The notes under the pieces were generated by a model that saw only the letters and a program-made list of their open reading frames with translations, did not search any database and was not told the DNA's origin. Position numbers and translations under genes: made by a program. A stretch of DNA of 36,617 nucleotides. Origin: JAITWN01 sp964581365. GTDB taxonomy: Bacteria; Pseudomonadota; Gammaproteobacteria; SZUA-140. Shown piece after piece: positions 19,283 to 27,950 of the stretch (position 1 is its first letter; each line of letters starts with the position of its first letter). The stretch is taken from assembly GCA_964581365.1 (NCBI GenBank), contig CAZOOF010000017.1, positions 1 through 36,617 on the forward strand, in the 5' to 3' direction.

Positions 19283-20284
19283 TCAGTCCGCTCCGCAATC
19301 GAGGACCAGTTTGCCGGTAGTCGCGTGACTTTCGATCAGCCGGTGCGCCTGCGCCGCCTCATCGAGCGGAAGCACGCGATCGACATGTATCTTGAGATCG
19401 CCGGCGCTGAACAGTTCGGCGCAGCGATCCAGGATATGGCCCTGATGCCGCCGCGCGGCGGGCAATTCGCGCAGCATCGGGGTAAGCATCAGCACGAACC
19501 CGATGCGCAGATTACGGTTTCGCGCCTCTTTCCACGACATGTCGGCAGGCGGCTCGAGAATGGTGACCAGATCTCCATAATGAGCGACAGCTTCGACGCT
19601 GCGCCGGAACACCTCTCCACCCACGGTATCCAGAGCGAGATCGACACCTTCGCCGCCGGTCCACTCGAGTGCCGCCGCGACGAAATCACGGTCACGCACG
19701 ATACAGGTTTCGGCGCCCAGATTGCGCGCGAATTCCGCTTTCTCGGCAGAACCTGTCACGCCCATCACCCGCGCGCCCGCCAGGGCGGCGAGCTGTACCG
19801 CGACGTGACCGACCCCGCCGGCCGCCGCGTGAATCAGTATCCGGTCGCCGGCCTCGATCCGGGCACGATCATGGAGCGCCTCCCAGGCGGTGATCAGCAC
19901 CAGCGGCGCTGCGGCCGCCTCGTGGAAACTGAGGCTGGCCGGCTTGCGGCGCGCGAGATGCTCGTCGAGCACCACATATTCCGCGTAACAACCCTGTGTT
20001 CCGCCCAGTCCGCCTTCGCAGAACCATACCTCATCCCCGGCATTGACCCGCGTGACTGCGCTGCCGGTCTCGACCACGACACCGGCGCCGTCACAGCCGA
20101 GCACGGCGGGGCCGGCGTCGGGATAAAACGTGCCTCGTGCCCGCAGCTTGGTATCGACAGGGTTGATGCCGGCAGCCCGCACGCGGACCTTGATCTCATG
20201 CGCGGAGCGTATGGCAGGTTCGGGGATATCCCGCAGTTCGAGCACCTCGGGGCCGCCCGCGGCAGTCATCAGTATTGCGCGCAA
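19283..20284 (-). CDS. zinc-free MDR oxidoreductase, NADPH:quinone reductase-like
   Basis: A 333-residue medium-chain dehydrogenase/reductase. The N-terminal GroES-like domain (AGINPVDTKLRARG, LGCDGAGVV) is followed by a Rossmann domain with HAAAGGVGHVAVQLAALAGA. The Cys cluster for structural zinc is absent, which points to the quinone-oxidoreductase/crotonyl-CoA-reductase-like branch and not to alcohol dehydrogenases. It probably reduces quinones or enones with NADPH in the cytoplasm; the physiological substrate cannot be read from the sequence. It is transcribed ahead of the radical SAM gene. Confidence 0.88.
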   Translation of the reverse strand: MRAILMTAAGGPEVLELRDIPEPAIRSAHEIKVRVRAAGINPVDTKLRARGTFYPDAGPAVLGCDGAGVVVETGSAVTRVNAGDEVWFCEGGLGGTQGCYAEYVVLDEHLARRKPASLSFHEAAAAPLVLITAWEALHDRARIEAGDRILIHAAAGGVGHVAVQLAALAGARVMGVTGSAEKAEFARNLGAETCIVRDRDFVAAALEWTGGEGVDLALDTVGGEVFRRSVEAVAHYGDLVTILEPPADMSWKEARNRNLRIGFVLMLTPMLRELPAARRHQGHILDRCAELFSAGDLKIHVDRVLPLDEAAQAHRLIESHATTGKLVLDCGAD

Positions 20285-20441
20285 GAGTCCTCCTTCAGCA
20301 GGCCGCCGGCAAGCTATTCCCTGGACGCGCCTCGCGCCGGGCCGACAGCCGCGACCCGCTGGCTGATGTGGAAACCGGAGCGATCATTCTGCGTCCGCGC
20401 GGCAGCCTCCGCAAGTTTCCCTGGAGGCGCGGCGGGCGGCT

Positions 20442-21110
20442 TCAGGGGATGGCGTCGACCACTACCGGCCAGGTTTCTAGCGCGCCGCGATAGATCATCT
20501 CGAGCGCCACATAGAGGATCAGCGCCAGTCCCACGAAAGCGATCCAGCGGTGGCGATGCAGCAGGCGGGCAATGTACACCGCGGCGAGTCCCATCAGCGC
20601 GATCGACAGCGTCAGACCGAACACCAGCACCCAGGGATGCTCCCGCGCAGCGCCGGCGACGGCGAGCACGTTGTCCAGTGACATTGACAGGTCGGCGACG
20701 ATGATCTGCATGGATGCCTGGCGCAGGGTCTTGCGCGGCGCCTGGCCCGCTGACACGTCGCCGTCCTCACCCCTGGACTTCACTGCTTCGAGCGCTTCGG
20801 CCGCGGCTTCCTCGCGCTGGGGCGGGGTGCGCAGCTCGCGCCACATTTTCCAGCATACCCACAGCAGCAGGATGCCGCCGGCAAGCAGGAGTCCGATGAT
20901 CTGCAGCAGCTGAGTGGTGACTGCGGCAAAGGCGATGCGCAGGACGGTGGCCGCGATGATGCCAATGATGATTGCCTTGTTGCGCTGCTCCGCGGGCAGG
21001 CCGGCGGCGGCCAGGCCGATGACGATGGCATTGTCTCCGGCCAGCACCAGATCGATGACGATGACCTGCGCAAGCGCGTTCAATGCTTCGAGAGTCACAT
21101 ATTCGTTCAT
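20442..21110 (-). CDS. TerC-family integral membrane protein (YjbE-like)
   Basis: A 222-residue protein with about seven membrane segments and two matching halves, each with an acidic membrane motif: IDLVLAGDNAIVIGLAAAGLP near the start and VADLSMSLDNVLAVAGAA near residue 140. A charged cytoplasmic loop (about 95-132) joins them. TerC relatives of this type have been implicated in manganese export and in metal loading of exported proteins, and others in tellurite resistance. The start at 21110 has a good ribosome site (GGAGAG, 4 bases upstream). It is divergent from the Mrp operon across 166 bases. Function beyond metal-ion handling is not shown. Confidence 0.88.
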   Translation of the reverse strand: MNEYVTLEALNALAQVIVIDLVLAGDNAIVIGLAAAGLPAEQRNKAIIIGIIAATVLRIAFAAVTTQLLQIIGLLLAGGILLLWVCWKMWRELRTPPQREEAAAEALEAVKSRGEDGDVSAGQAPRKTLRQASMQIIVADLSMSLDNVLAVAGAAREHPWVLVFGLTLSIALMGLAAVYIARLLHRHRWIAFVGLALILYVALEMIYRGALETWPVVVDAIP

Positions 21111-21157
21111 TGGCTCTCCGGAACCGGTTGAGTTTCAGGACCGACGTCCAGTCTGTA

Positions 21158-21178
21158 TCGGGAGCTCGTGCCTCCCGA
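21158..21178. promoter_or_regulatory. hairpin between terC-like gene and mrp operon
   Basis: TCGGGAG (21158-21164) and CTCCCGA (21172-21178) form a 7-bp perfect stem with a 7-base loop in the divergent intergenic region. Neither strand has a T tract after it, so a terminator is unlikely. An operator or a leader stem for one of the two genes is possible. Confidence 0.35.
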
Positions 21179-21276
21179 AAACCGTGTTACCATGGCGCAA
21201 AATCAGGCGGCCGCGACCCGGTACGGCGCATACGATACGCGCGCGGCCGCCATCATACCAGCCTCTGTAACCAGTC

Positions 21277-24105
21277 ATGGAACTGCTGCTGATCATACTC
21301 CTCCCCTTTCTTGGGGCAGGCCTGACTGCCTTGTGCGCGCGCATCGGGAGGAACGCGCCTGCCTGGTGCGCCGGCATCGTCACCGCAGCAGCCGCACTGT
21401 GCTTCGCTACGCTCGTTCCCGGAGTTTTTGCCGGGGAAGCGGTCCGCGTCGCCTGGCCGTGGATATCCGCCCTGGGCCTGAACTTTTCCCTGCGCCTGGA
21501 CGGGCTCGGTTTCCTGTTCGTGACCCTGATTCTCGGTATCGGGCTGCTGGTGATCATGTACGCGCGCTACTATCTCGCGCCCACCGAGCCCATGGGACGA
21601 TTCTTCGGCATGCTGCTGCTGTTCATGGGCAGCATGCTGGGGGTGGTCCTGGCGGACAACCTGATCGTCCTCATCATCTTCTGGGAACTCACCAGTCTGA
21701 GTTCGTTCCTGCTCATCGGCTTCTGGCGGCATCGCGCCGACGCGCGCCAGGGCGCTCGCATGGCGCTGACCATTACCGGGGCAGGCGGACTCTCCTTGCT
21801 GGCCGGGGCACTGCTGCTCGGTCACATCGCCGGCAGCTACGAGATCTCCGAGATCGTTGGCCGCGGAGACCTCATCCGAGCGCATGACTGGTACGCGCCG
21901 ACCCTGATCCTGGTTCTGCTCGGCGCGTTCGCCAAATCCGCACAATTTCCGCTGCATTTCTGGCTGCCCCACGCTATGGCGGCGCCCACTCCGGTGAGCG
22001 CCTACCTGCATTCGGCCACCATGGTGAAAGCCGGGGTATTCCTGCTCGCCCGGCTGTACCCGGCCCTGTCCGGCACCGATCTGTGGTTTTTCCTGGTAGC
22101 CGGGGCGGGCATGGCTACTCTGCTTTTCGGCGCCTACGTCTCGCTGTTCCAGCACGACATCAAGGGCCTGCTCGCCTATTCGACCATCAGTCATCTCGGT
22201 CTGATCACCCTGCTGTTCGGCATGGGAACCGAACTCAGCGTGGTCGCCGGCGTGTTCCACATCATCAATCACGCGATCTTCAAGGCCTCGCTGTTCATGG
22301 CGGCGGGGATCATCGATCACGAGACCGGAACCCGCGATATGCGCCGCATCAACGGCCTGTGGCGATTCATGCCCCACACGGCAACCCTGGCGATGGTAGC
22401 GGCAGCATCCATGGCTGGAGTGCCTCTGTTCAACGGCTTCCTCAGCAAGGAAATGTTCTTCGCCGAGTCGCTGTCCGAGCAGCTCCCCGGCGGCATCGCC
22501 TGGCTGATCCCGACCCTGGCGGTCATCGCCGGCATATTTGCCGTGGCCTATTCGCTGCGTTTCATCCATGACGTGTTCTTCAATGGTGATCCGATCGATC
22601 TGCCGCGCACTCCGCACGAACCGCCGCGCTTCATGAAAATTCCGGTGGAGATTCTGGTCGTTCTCTGCCTGGTGGTCGGCATCCTGCCGGGCATCACGGT
22701 GCAGCCGCTGCTCGAGGTGATCAGCGGGAGCGTGCTCCAGGCGCCGCCCCCTCACTACAAGGTCGTGATCTGGCATGGCTTCACCGCGCCCTTCATCATG
22801 AGCCTGGTGGCGCTCGCCGGCGGCGCGACAATCTACGTCTATCGGCGCCGTCTGTTCGAGTTCTATGCCAAGATCGACCATCTCGCCGATGCCAAGCGCA
22901 TGTTCGAGGCCGTGCTCGCCGCCGCGATCCGAAGCGCGGGCCGCATCACGGCGGTACTGGAGTCGGGCTCGCAGCAGCGCTATCTGGCGATCCTCGTCGG
23001 CGCCTCTGTCATTGCCGGTATTGCCGCCTACGTCCAAGGGGGCATCGCCGCGATACCGGAACAGGCAATGGAGATACCCGATCCGCTCGCCATCGTCGCC
23101 TTCCTGGTGCTGGCGGCGGCAGCTCTGATCGGAACGGTCTGGCATCGTCAGCGCATACTGGCGGTCATCGTGTTCGGCGCCGTGGGACTGGTGGTCACGC
23201 TGACCTTTGCCCGTTTCTCCGCGCCGGACCTGGCGCTGACGCAGCTGTCGGTCGAGATCGTCACCGTCATTCTGCTGCTCCTGGCGCTGCATTTCCTGCC
23301 CGACCAGAGCCCCGCCGAGTCTTCCGCCGCGCGGCGCTGGCGCGACGTCCTCCTGTCGGCTGCGACCGGCGCTGGCGTGGGTCTGCTCAGCTGGGAAATG
23401 CTGCGTCGCCCCCATGACAGCATCTCCCACTATTTCCTGGAGAATGCCCAGACCGGCGGCGGCGGAACCAACGTCGTCAATGTCATCCTGGTGGACTTTC
23501 GCGGCTTCGATACCTGGGGAGAGATCTCGGTCCTCGGGATCGCCGCCGTTGCCATCTTCGCCATCATGCGCAACCTGGTGTTGCAGCCCCCGCTCACCGC
23601 CAGTGACGGCCGACCCTGGGCGGCGAATACCCATCCGCTGTTCCTGCGCATGATCTCGCGCCCGTTGCTGCCGATGGCGCTGCTGGTTTCGTTCTACATC
23701 CTGCTGCGCGGCCACAACCTGCCGGGCGGCGGCTTCATCGCGGCGCTGATCACGTCGGTAGCGCTGATCCTGCAGTACATCGCCGGGGGCATCGCCTGGG
23801 CCAGCGAGCGCAGCCTCCGCGATTACCATCCGGTGATCGCCGCCGGCCTGCTGATCGCCACCGGAACCGGTGTCGGCGCCTGGGCATTCGGCGCCCCGTT
23901 CCTGACCTCGACCTTCGGACACCCGCAGCTGCCGCTGATCGGCGAGATCGAACTTGCGTCCGCCATGCTGTTCGATCTCGGTGTGTACCTGACCGTGGTC
24001 GGCGCCGTCATGCTGATGCTCATCCAGCTTGGCGAGCCCGGCGGCCACGATCCCAATGGCCGCCAGCCTGCGACCGGAAACCTGCAGCGAGGACAGGAAG
24101 GATGA
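21277..24105 (+). CDS. mrpA: Mrp antiporter subunit A, with fused MrpB domain
   Basis: A 942-residue membrane protein. The first about 500 residues are the ND5/NuoL-like antiporter domain: FWELTSLSSFLLIGFW with the key Glu, KSAQFPLHFWLPHAMAAPTPVSAYLHSATMVK with the lysines of the ion path, and a His-containing helix HIINHAIFKASLFM. The C-terminal part adds an MbhD/E-like region (RFSAPDLALTQLSVE) and an MrpB-type domain with GHNLPGGGFIAALI. Subunits A and B are thus one polypeptide, as in proteobacterial six-gene (group 2) Mrp operons. The complex exchanges cytoplasmic Na+ (or K+) for H+ and supports pH and salt tolerance. Its stop overlaps mrpC by 4 bases. Confidence 0.95.
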   Translation: MELLLIILLPFLGAGLTALCARIGRNAPAWCAGIVTAAAALCFATLVPGVFAGEAVRVAWPWISALGLNFSLRLDGLGFLFVTLILGIGLLVIMYARYYLAPTEPMGRFFGMLLLFMGSMLGVVLADNLIVLIIFWELTSLSSFLLIGFWRHRADARQGARMALTITGAGGLSLLAGALLLGHIAGSYEISEIVGRGDLIRAHDWYAPTLILVLLGAFAKSAQFPLHFWLPHAMAAPTPVSAYLHSATMVKAGVFLLARLYPALSGTDLWFFLVAGAGMATLLFGAYVSLFQHDIKGLLAYSTISHLGLITLLFGMGTELSVVAGVFHIINHAIFKASLFMAAGIIDHETGTRDMRRINGLWRFMPHTATLAMVAAASMAGVPLFNGFLSKEMFFAESLSEQLPGGIAWLIPTLAVIAGIFAVAYSLRFIHDVFFNGDPIDLPRTPHEPPRFMKIPVEILVVLCLVVGILPGITVQPLLEVISGSVLQAPPPHYKVVIWHGFTAPFIMSLVALAGGATIYVYRRRLFEFYAKIDHLADAKRMFEAVLAAAIRSAGRITAVLESGSQQRYLAILVGASVIAGIAAYVQGGIAAIPEQAMEIPDPLAIVAFLVLAAAALIGTVWHRQRILAVIVFGAVGLVVTLTFARFSAPDLALTQLSVEIVTVILLLLALHFLPDQSPAESSAARRWRDVLLSAATGAGVGLLSWEMLRRPHDSISHYFLENAQTGGGGTNVVNVILVDFRGFDTWGEISVLGIAAVAIFAIMRNLVLQPPLTASDGRPWAANTHPLFLRMISRPLLPMALLVSFYILLRGHNLPGGGFIAALITSVALILQYIAGGIAWASERSLRDYHPVIAAGLLIATGTGVGAWAFGAPFLTSTFGHPQLPLIGEIELASAMLFDLGVYLTVVGAVMLMLIQLGEPGGHDPNGRQPATGNLQRGQEG

Positions 24106-24425
24106 GCGCGCTCTTTGCCATGGCGATCGCCATCCTCACGGCTTGCGGCGTCTATCTGCTGCTGCGGGCGCGGACCTATCCCGTGGTGCTGGGACTGACG
24201 CTGCTCTCGTACGCCGTGAACCTGTTCCTGTTCGCCAGCGGCGGCCTGACGGCGGGGCGCGCGCCGATCCTGGGCGCCCAGCCCGAGTACACCGACCCGC
24301 TGCCGCAGGCGCTGGTGCTGACGGCTATCGTCATCGGCTTCGGCATGACCGCGTTCCTGCTGATCTTGTCCCTGCTCGCGCGCCGTGATCTCGACAGCGA
24401 CCACGTCGACGGAGACGGGAAATGA
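24102..24425 (+). CDS. mrpC: Mrp antiporter subunit C
   Basis: A 107-residue NuoK-like subunit with three membrane segments. TYPVVLGLTLLSYAVNLFLFASG is the conserved middle block and DPLPQALVLTAIVIGFGMTAF the third helix, typical for MrpC. It overlaps mrpA and mrpD by ATGA at each end. Confidence 0.94.
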   Translation: MSALFAMAIAILTACGVYLLLRARTYPVVLGLTLLSYAVNLFLFASGGLTAGRAPILGAQPEYTDPLPQALVLTAIVIGFGMTAFLLILSLLARRDLDSDHVDGDGK

Positions 24426-25924
24426 GTCACCTGGTCATTGCGCCGGTAGTGCTTCCCCTCGTCGCCGGCGCCATCATTCTGCTGCTTTATCGCCTGCCGC
24501 GCGCGGGACTGGCGATCAATCTGGCGGGCGCCATCGGACTGCTGGGAATCTCGGCGGCTCTGCTCGGCGAGGCGGCCGGGGGTGCCTACACGGTCTACGC
24601 CCTGGGAGACTGGCCGGCGCCCTTCGGTATCGTGCTCGTTCACGATCGCCTGTCGGCGCTCATGCTGGCGCTGACGGCGGTGCTCGCTCTGAGCGCCCTG
24701 CTCTATGCTACGACCGGCGCCTTGAGAACGGACGGGCATTTCCATGCGCTCTTCCAGTTCCAGCTCTTCGGGCTCAACGGCGCCTTCCTCACCGGCGATC
24801 TGTTCAACCTTTTCGTGTTCTTCGAGGTGCTGCTCATCGCCTCCTACGGCCTGCTCCTCTGCGGCGAGGGTGGCGGCCGGGAGCGCACCCGCGCCGCGCT
24901 GCACTATGTCGTGCTCAATCTGGTGGGTTCGGCCGCGTTTCTGATCGCACTCGGGATCATCTACAGCGTGACCGGCACCCTGAACATGGCCGATCTGGCC
25001 ATGAAAGCGCCGGCAAGCGACAGCGGCGGATTGCTCGGCGCCGGAGCGCTGATTCTGTTCATCGTGTTCGCGCTCAAGGCCGCGCTCCTGCCGCTGCATT
25101 TCTGGCTGCCGGCTGCCTACAGCCACGCTGCGGCCCCCGTAGCCGCCCTGTTCGCGGTGATGACGAAGGTCGGCGTCTACGCGATCGTGCGCGTCTATAC
25201 GCTGATTTTCGGCGTGGGAAGTGTTGCTGACATCGCGCTCGACTGGCTGATGCCCTTCGCCATCCTGACCATCGTCCTGGCTGGGATCGGGGCGCTGGCC
25301 GCCACCACCCTGAGACGTCTGGTTTCGTATCTCGTCATCCTTTCCGTGGGAACCCTGCTGGCGGGTGTGGGTATGTTCAGCGAGGCGGGAATCGCCGCCG
25401 CCCTCTATTACCTCCTGCACACCACGCTGGTAACCGGTGCGCTGTATCTCATCGCCGACCTGATCGCGCGTTCGCGACCCGAGGTCGCAGACGGCCTGAC
25501 TGCGCCGGGCCCAGCGCCGGCTTCGCTCGTTCCCGGGGTGCTGTTCATGGTTGGCGCCATCGCCATCGCCGGCCTGCCACCGATGAGCGGTTTCATCGGT
25601 AAGCTGCTGGTGCTAGAGGCAGCGATCGGCCGCGCCGACATGGCCTGGTTATGGTCCGGGTTGCTCGGCGCCAGCCTGCTCGCCATCGTTGCCCTCAGCC
25701 GCGCCGGAAGCGCCCTGTTCTGGCGTCCCAGCGAGCGCAGCACAATTCCGCTCTGCCGCAAGGCGCTGTTGTACGCTGCCCTTCCCCTGGCCGCGAGCCC
25801 GCTGCTGGTCGTATTCGCCGCACCACTGCGCGAATATGCCGGCGCAACCGCCGCTCAGCTGCTGGCCCCCGACGGCTACATCAACGCGGTACTGGGACCC
25901 TCCCTGGGAGTGATCTCGCCATGA
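24422..25924 (+). CDS. mrpD: Mrp antiporter subunit D
   Basis: A 500-residue subunit homologous to ND2/ND4 (NuoN/NuoM). It has about 14 membrane helices with the Glu in FNLFVFFEVLLIASYGLLL, and the Lys-containing helices FALKAALLPLHFWLPAAYSHA and VMTKVGVYAIVRVY. It belongs to the antiporter core together with MrpA. Both ends overlap the neighbours by 4 bases. Confidence 0.95.
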   Translation: MSHLVIAPVVLPLVAGAIILLLYRLPRAGLAINLAGAIGLLGISAALLGEAAGGAYTVYALGDWPAPFGIVLVHDRLSALMLALTAVLALSALLYATTGALRTDGHFHALFQFQLFGLNGAFLTGDLFNLFVFFEVLLIASYGLLLCGEGGGRERTRAALHYVVLNLVGSAAFLIALGIIYSVTGTLNMADLAMKAPASDSGGLLGAGALILFIVFALKAALLPLHFWLPAAYSHAAAPVAALFAVMTKVGVYAIVRVYTLIFGVGSVADIALDWLMPFAILTIVLAGIGALAATTLRRLVSYLVILSVGTLLAGVGMFSEAGIAAALYYLLHTTLVTGALYLIADLIARSRPEVADGLTAPGPAPASLVPGVLFMVGAIAIAGLPPMSGFIGKLLVLEAAIGRADMAWLWSGLLGASLLAIVALSRAGSALFWRPSERSTIPLCRKALLYAALPLAASPLLVVFAAPLREYAGATAAQLLAPDGYINAVLGPSLGVISP

Positions 25925-26412
25925 GAGACCGATACTTTCCTCACCCCCTGATGAGTCTGACGCTGGCCATCGTCTGGTTGCTGCTCACCAACAGCGCCTC
26001 GCTCGGCAACATCCTGCTTGGAGCACTGTTCGGCATCCTGATCCCGATGTTCACCAACGCCTTCTGGCCTGAGCGACCGCACCTTGCCCGGCCCTGGTTG
26101 ATCATCCAGTTCATATTCCATCTGGCCTGGGATATCGTGGTCGCCAATCTCCAGGTGGCCCGCACCATCCTGTCACCGAAACCGGACATCCAGCCCGACT
26201 TCGTTGCCTACCCAGTGGAACTGCGCAACGAATTCGCCATCACCATTCTCGCCAGCGTCATCGCTCTCACGCCCGGCACGGTTGCTGCTGCCCTGAGCGA
26301 TGACCGCAGGCTCATCCTGATCCATGCGCTGGATGTTCCGGATCCGGAGAGCTTGGTCGCCACGCTCAAGTCGCGTTACGAAGCGCCTTTGCTGGAGATC
26401 CTGCCGGAATGA
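25921..26412 (+). CDS. mrpE: Mrp antiporter subunit E
   Basis: A 163-residue protein from the ATG at 25921, which overlaps the mrpD stop as ATGA. The frame is open back to 25651, but that part lies within mrpD. MrpE marks are the two N-terminal membrane segments, PWLIIQFIFHLAWDIVVANLQVARTIL, and ALTPGTVAAALSDDRRLILIHALD in the C-terminal cytoplasmic part. Confidence 0.94.
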   Translation: MRDRYFPHPLMSLTLAIVWLLLTNSASLGNILLGALFGILIPMFTNAFWPERPHLARPWLIIQFIFHLAWDIVVANLQVARTILSPKPDIQPDFVAYPVELRNEFAITILASVIALTPGTVAAALSDDRRLILIHALDVPDPESLVATLKSRYEAPLLEILPE

Positions 26413-26678
26413 TCCTGATATCCATCTATGTCGCCTACGCGCTGATCGGCATTTCCCTGCTGCTCAACCTCTGGCGGCTGCTCGCCGGTCCGGCCGTCGT
26501 CGACCGGATCCTCGCGCTCGACACCATGTTCATCAACGCCATCGCGCTGCTGGTGGTGTATGGCATACATATCAGCAGCGGACTGTATTTTGAAATCGCG
26601 CTCTTGGTGGCCTTGATCGGCTTCATCGGCACCGTCGCGCTGTGCAAGTACTTTCTGCGCGGCGACATCATCGAATAG
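26409..26678 (+). CDS. mrpF: Mrp antiporter subunit F
   Basis: An 89-residue protein with three membrane helices and the conserved LLAGPAVVDRILALDT between the first and second helix, which includes the acidic residue typical of MrpF. It starts inside the mrpE stop (ATGA) and is followed by mrpG after 10 bases. Confidence 0.94.
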   Translation: MILISIYVAYALIGISLLLNLWRLLAGPAVVDRILALDTMFINAIALLVVYGIHISSGLYFEIALLVALIGFIGTVALCKYFLRGDIIE

Positions 26679-26688
26679 GAGACACGGA

Positions 26689-27021
26689 ATGTGGATCGAA
26701 CTGATTATCTCGCTCCTGATCCTCTCCGGCAGCGCCTTCACCCTGCTCGGCTCCATCGGCCTGGCACGCCTGCCTGATTTCTTCTGTCGCCTGCATGCCC
26801 CCACCAAGGCCACCACGCTCGGCGTCGGCAGTATGCTGGCGGCCTCTGCGCTATACTTCAGCTTGCGCCATGGAGCGCTCAGCGTTCACGAACTGATGAT
26901 CATCGTTTTCCTGTTCATATCCGCGCCCGTCAGCGCCCATATGCTGGCCAAGACAGCCCTGCATCTGGAGCAGTCGGACATCTGGAACAGTCTGCGCGAC
27001 GAACCTGGAAGGAAGTCCTAG
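26689..27021 (+). CDS. mrpG: Mrp antiporter subunit G
   Basis: A 110-residue protein with three membrane helices. LARLPDFFCRLHAPTKATTLGVGSML is the diagnostic block joining helix 1 and 2. It is the last recognised Mrp subunit, and only one base separates its TAG from the ATG of the next small gene. Confidence 0.94.
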   Translation: MWIELIISLLILSGSAFTLLGSIGLARLPDFFCRLHAPTKATTLGVGSMLAASALYFSLRHGALSVHELMIIVFLFISAPVSAHMLAKTALHLEQSDIWNSLRDEPGRKS

Positions 27022-27022
27022 C

Positions 27023-27238
27023 ATGTCGAAAAAGAAGTACGGTATCCGCATCACCCTGCCTCCAGACGATTTCCTCAACGCGCCGCATCTGCTGGGATCG
27101 GACTGGGAAGGTTACCGCTGGTACAACACGCTGGAAGAGCGGGAGCGCGCCTATGCCGACATGCTGCGCCAGCCCCCCTACTATCGCCGTGGCGATATAC
27201 CTAGCCAGACGCTGGAGCGCGTGGAGCGCGAGGACTGA
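27023..27238 (+). CDS. small uncharacterised protein at the end of the mrp operon
   Basis: A 71-residue soluble, charged protein without signal peptide, membrane segment or Cys. Key parts are KKKYGIRITLPPDD, the aromatic stretch SDWEGYRWYNTLEERERAYADML and PYYRRGDIPSQ. I recognise no named domain; from memory similar short proteins occur in other gammaproteobacteria, which I cannot check. It begins one base after the mrpG stop and so is very likely translated with the antiporter. Its stop abuts the stop of the convergent rhomboid gene. A cytoplasmic accessory or regulatory role for Mrp is possible but not shown. Confidence 0.8.
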   Translation: MSKKKYGIRITLPPDDFLNAPHLLGSDWEGYRWYNTLEERERAYADMLRQPPYYRRGDIPSQTLERVERED

Positions 27239-27937
27239 TCAGCGGCGCCGGGGCGGGCTGAAAAAGCGCACGTCCCGGCGCTTGAACACTGGAATCAGCA
27301 CCATGCCGGCGATGAAGCCGCCGATGTGGGCAAACCACGCAGTCCCTCCCTGATCCGCCGGCGTGATGAGGGAACTGAGGACCTGGAATCCCATCCACAG
27401 TCCGAGCGCGACCATCGCCGGCATGTAGGTCAGGTGCAAGTAAAAGCCGATCGGCACCGCGATGCGGATACGCGCATGCGGATAGAGCAGGATGTAGGCG
27501 CCGAGCACCCCCGAAACCGCGCCGCTCGCCCCGATCATCGGGATCTCCGCCGCCGGAGCCGCCATGGCCTGCGCCAGCGCCGCCGCTGCACCGCACAGCA
27601 GATAGAAGACCGCGAAGCGCAGCGTCCCCATCGCATCTTCGACGTTGTTACCGAAGATCCACAGATACAACATGTTGCCCAGCAGGTGCATGAACCCGCC
27701 GTGGAGAAACATCGAGGTCAGCACGGTGGCGGCGGGCGGCAGGACGGACACATCGTCGGGCAGACCGGCGGTGCCGAAAAGAACCGCCGGCACCATGCCG
27801 TATGCATAGATCGCCCTGACCGCCGACTCGGCATCGAGTGACACCTGCCAGAGGAAAACGGCGATGCAGGCGACAATCAGGGCAACGGTTAGGATGGGCG
27901 GCGAGCTGGTCGGGTTGTCGTCGCTTATGGGTATCAT
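27239..27937 (-). CDS. rhomboid-family intramembrane serine protease
   Basis: A 232-residue membrane protein with about six or seven helices. The catalytic dyad is Ser139 in MIGASGAVSGVLGAY and His204 in WFAHIGGFIAGM, and HGGFMHLLGNMLYLWIFGNNVED supplies the oxyanion-site His/Asn region. The start at 27937 is chosen because MIPISDDNPT matches the usual rhomboid N-terminus; the open frame to 28033 reaches into the divergent ABC gene. Rhomboids cut membrane proteins within the bilayer; its target is unknown. The start lies 6 bases from the ATG of the ABC ATPase on the other strand, within a dyad. Confidence 0.93.
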   Translation of the reverse strand: MIPISDDNPTSSPPILTVALIVACIAVFLWQVSLDAESAVRAIYAYGMVPAVLFGTAGLPDDVSVLPPAATVLTSMFLHGGFMHLLGNMLYLWIFGNNVEDAMGTLRFAVFYLLCGAAAALAQAMAAPAAEIPMIGASGAVSGVLGAYILLYPHARIRIAVPIGFYLHLTYMPAMVALGLWMGFQVLSSLITPADQGGTAWFAHIGGFIAGMVLIPVFKRRDVRFFSPPRRR

Positions 27938-27950
27938 AGGCCCATGATAC
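27931..27950. promoter_or_regulatory. inverted repeat containing both divergent start codons
   Basis: GTATCAT (27931-27937) and ATGATAC (27944-27950) are perfect 7-bp arms around AGGCCC. Each arm is the first seven bases of one gene (rhomboid on minus, ABC ATPase on plus). Promoters and ribosome sites of each gene must therefore lie within the other gene's coding region. Confidence 0.6.

Noticed and set aside
21111..21276. Manganese riboswitch (yybP-ykoY) upstream of the TerC-like gene
   Set aside because: Such riboswitches often precede TerC-like genes, but I could not find the conserved core pattern in the leader; only a plain hairpin is visible.
21253..24048. Open frame of 931 codons on the minus strand opposite mrpA
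   Set aside because: It is a composition effect of GC-rich codon use. The translation is rich in Gln, His, Arg and Asp with no domain pattern, while the plus strand is a clear MrpA.
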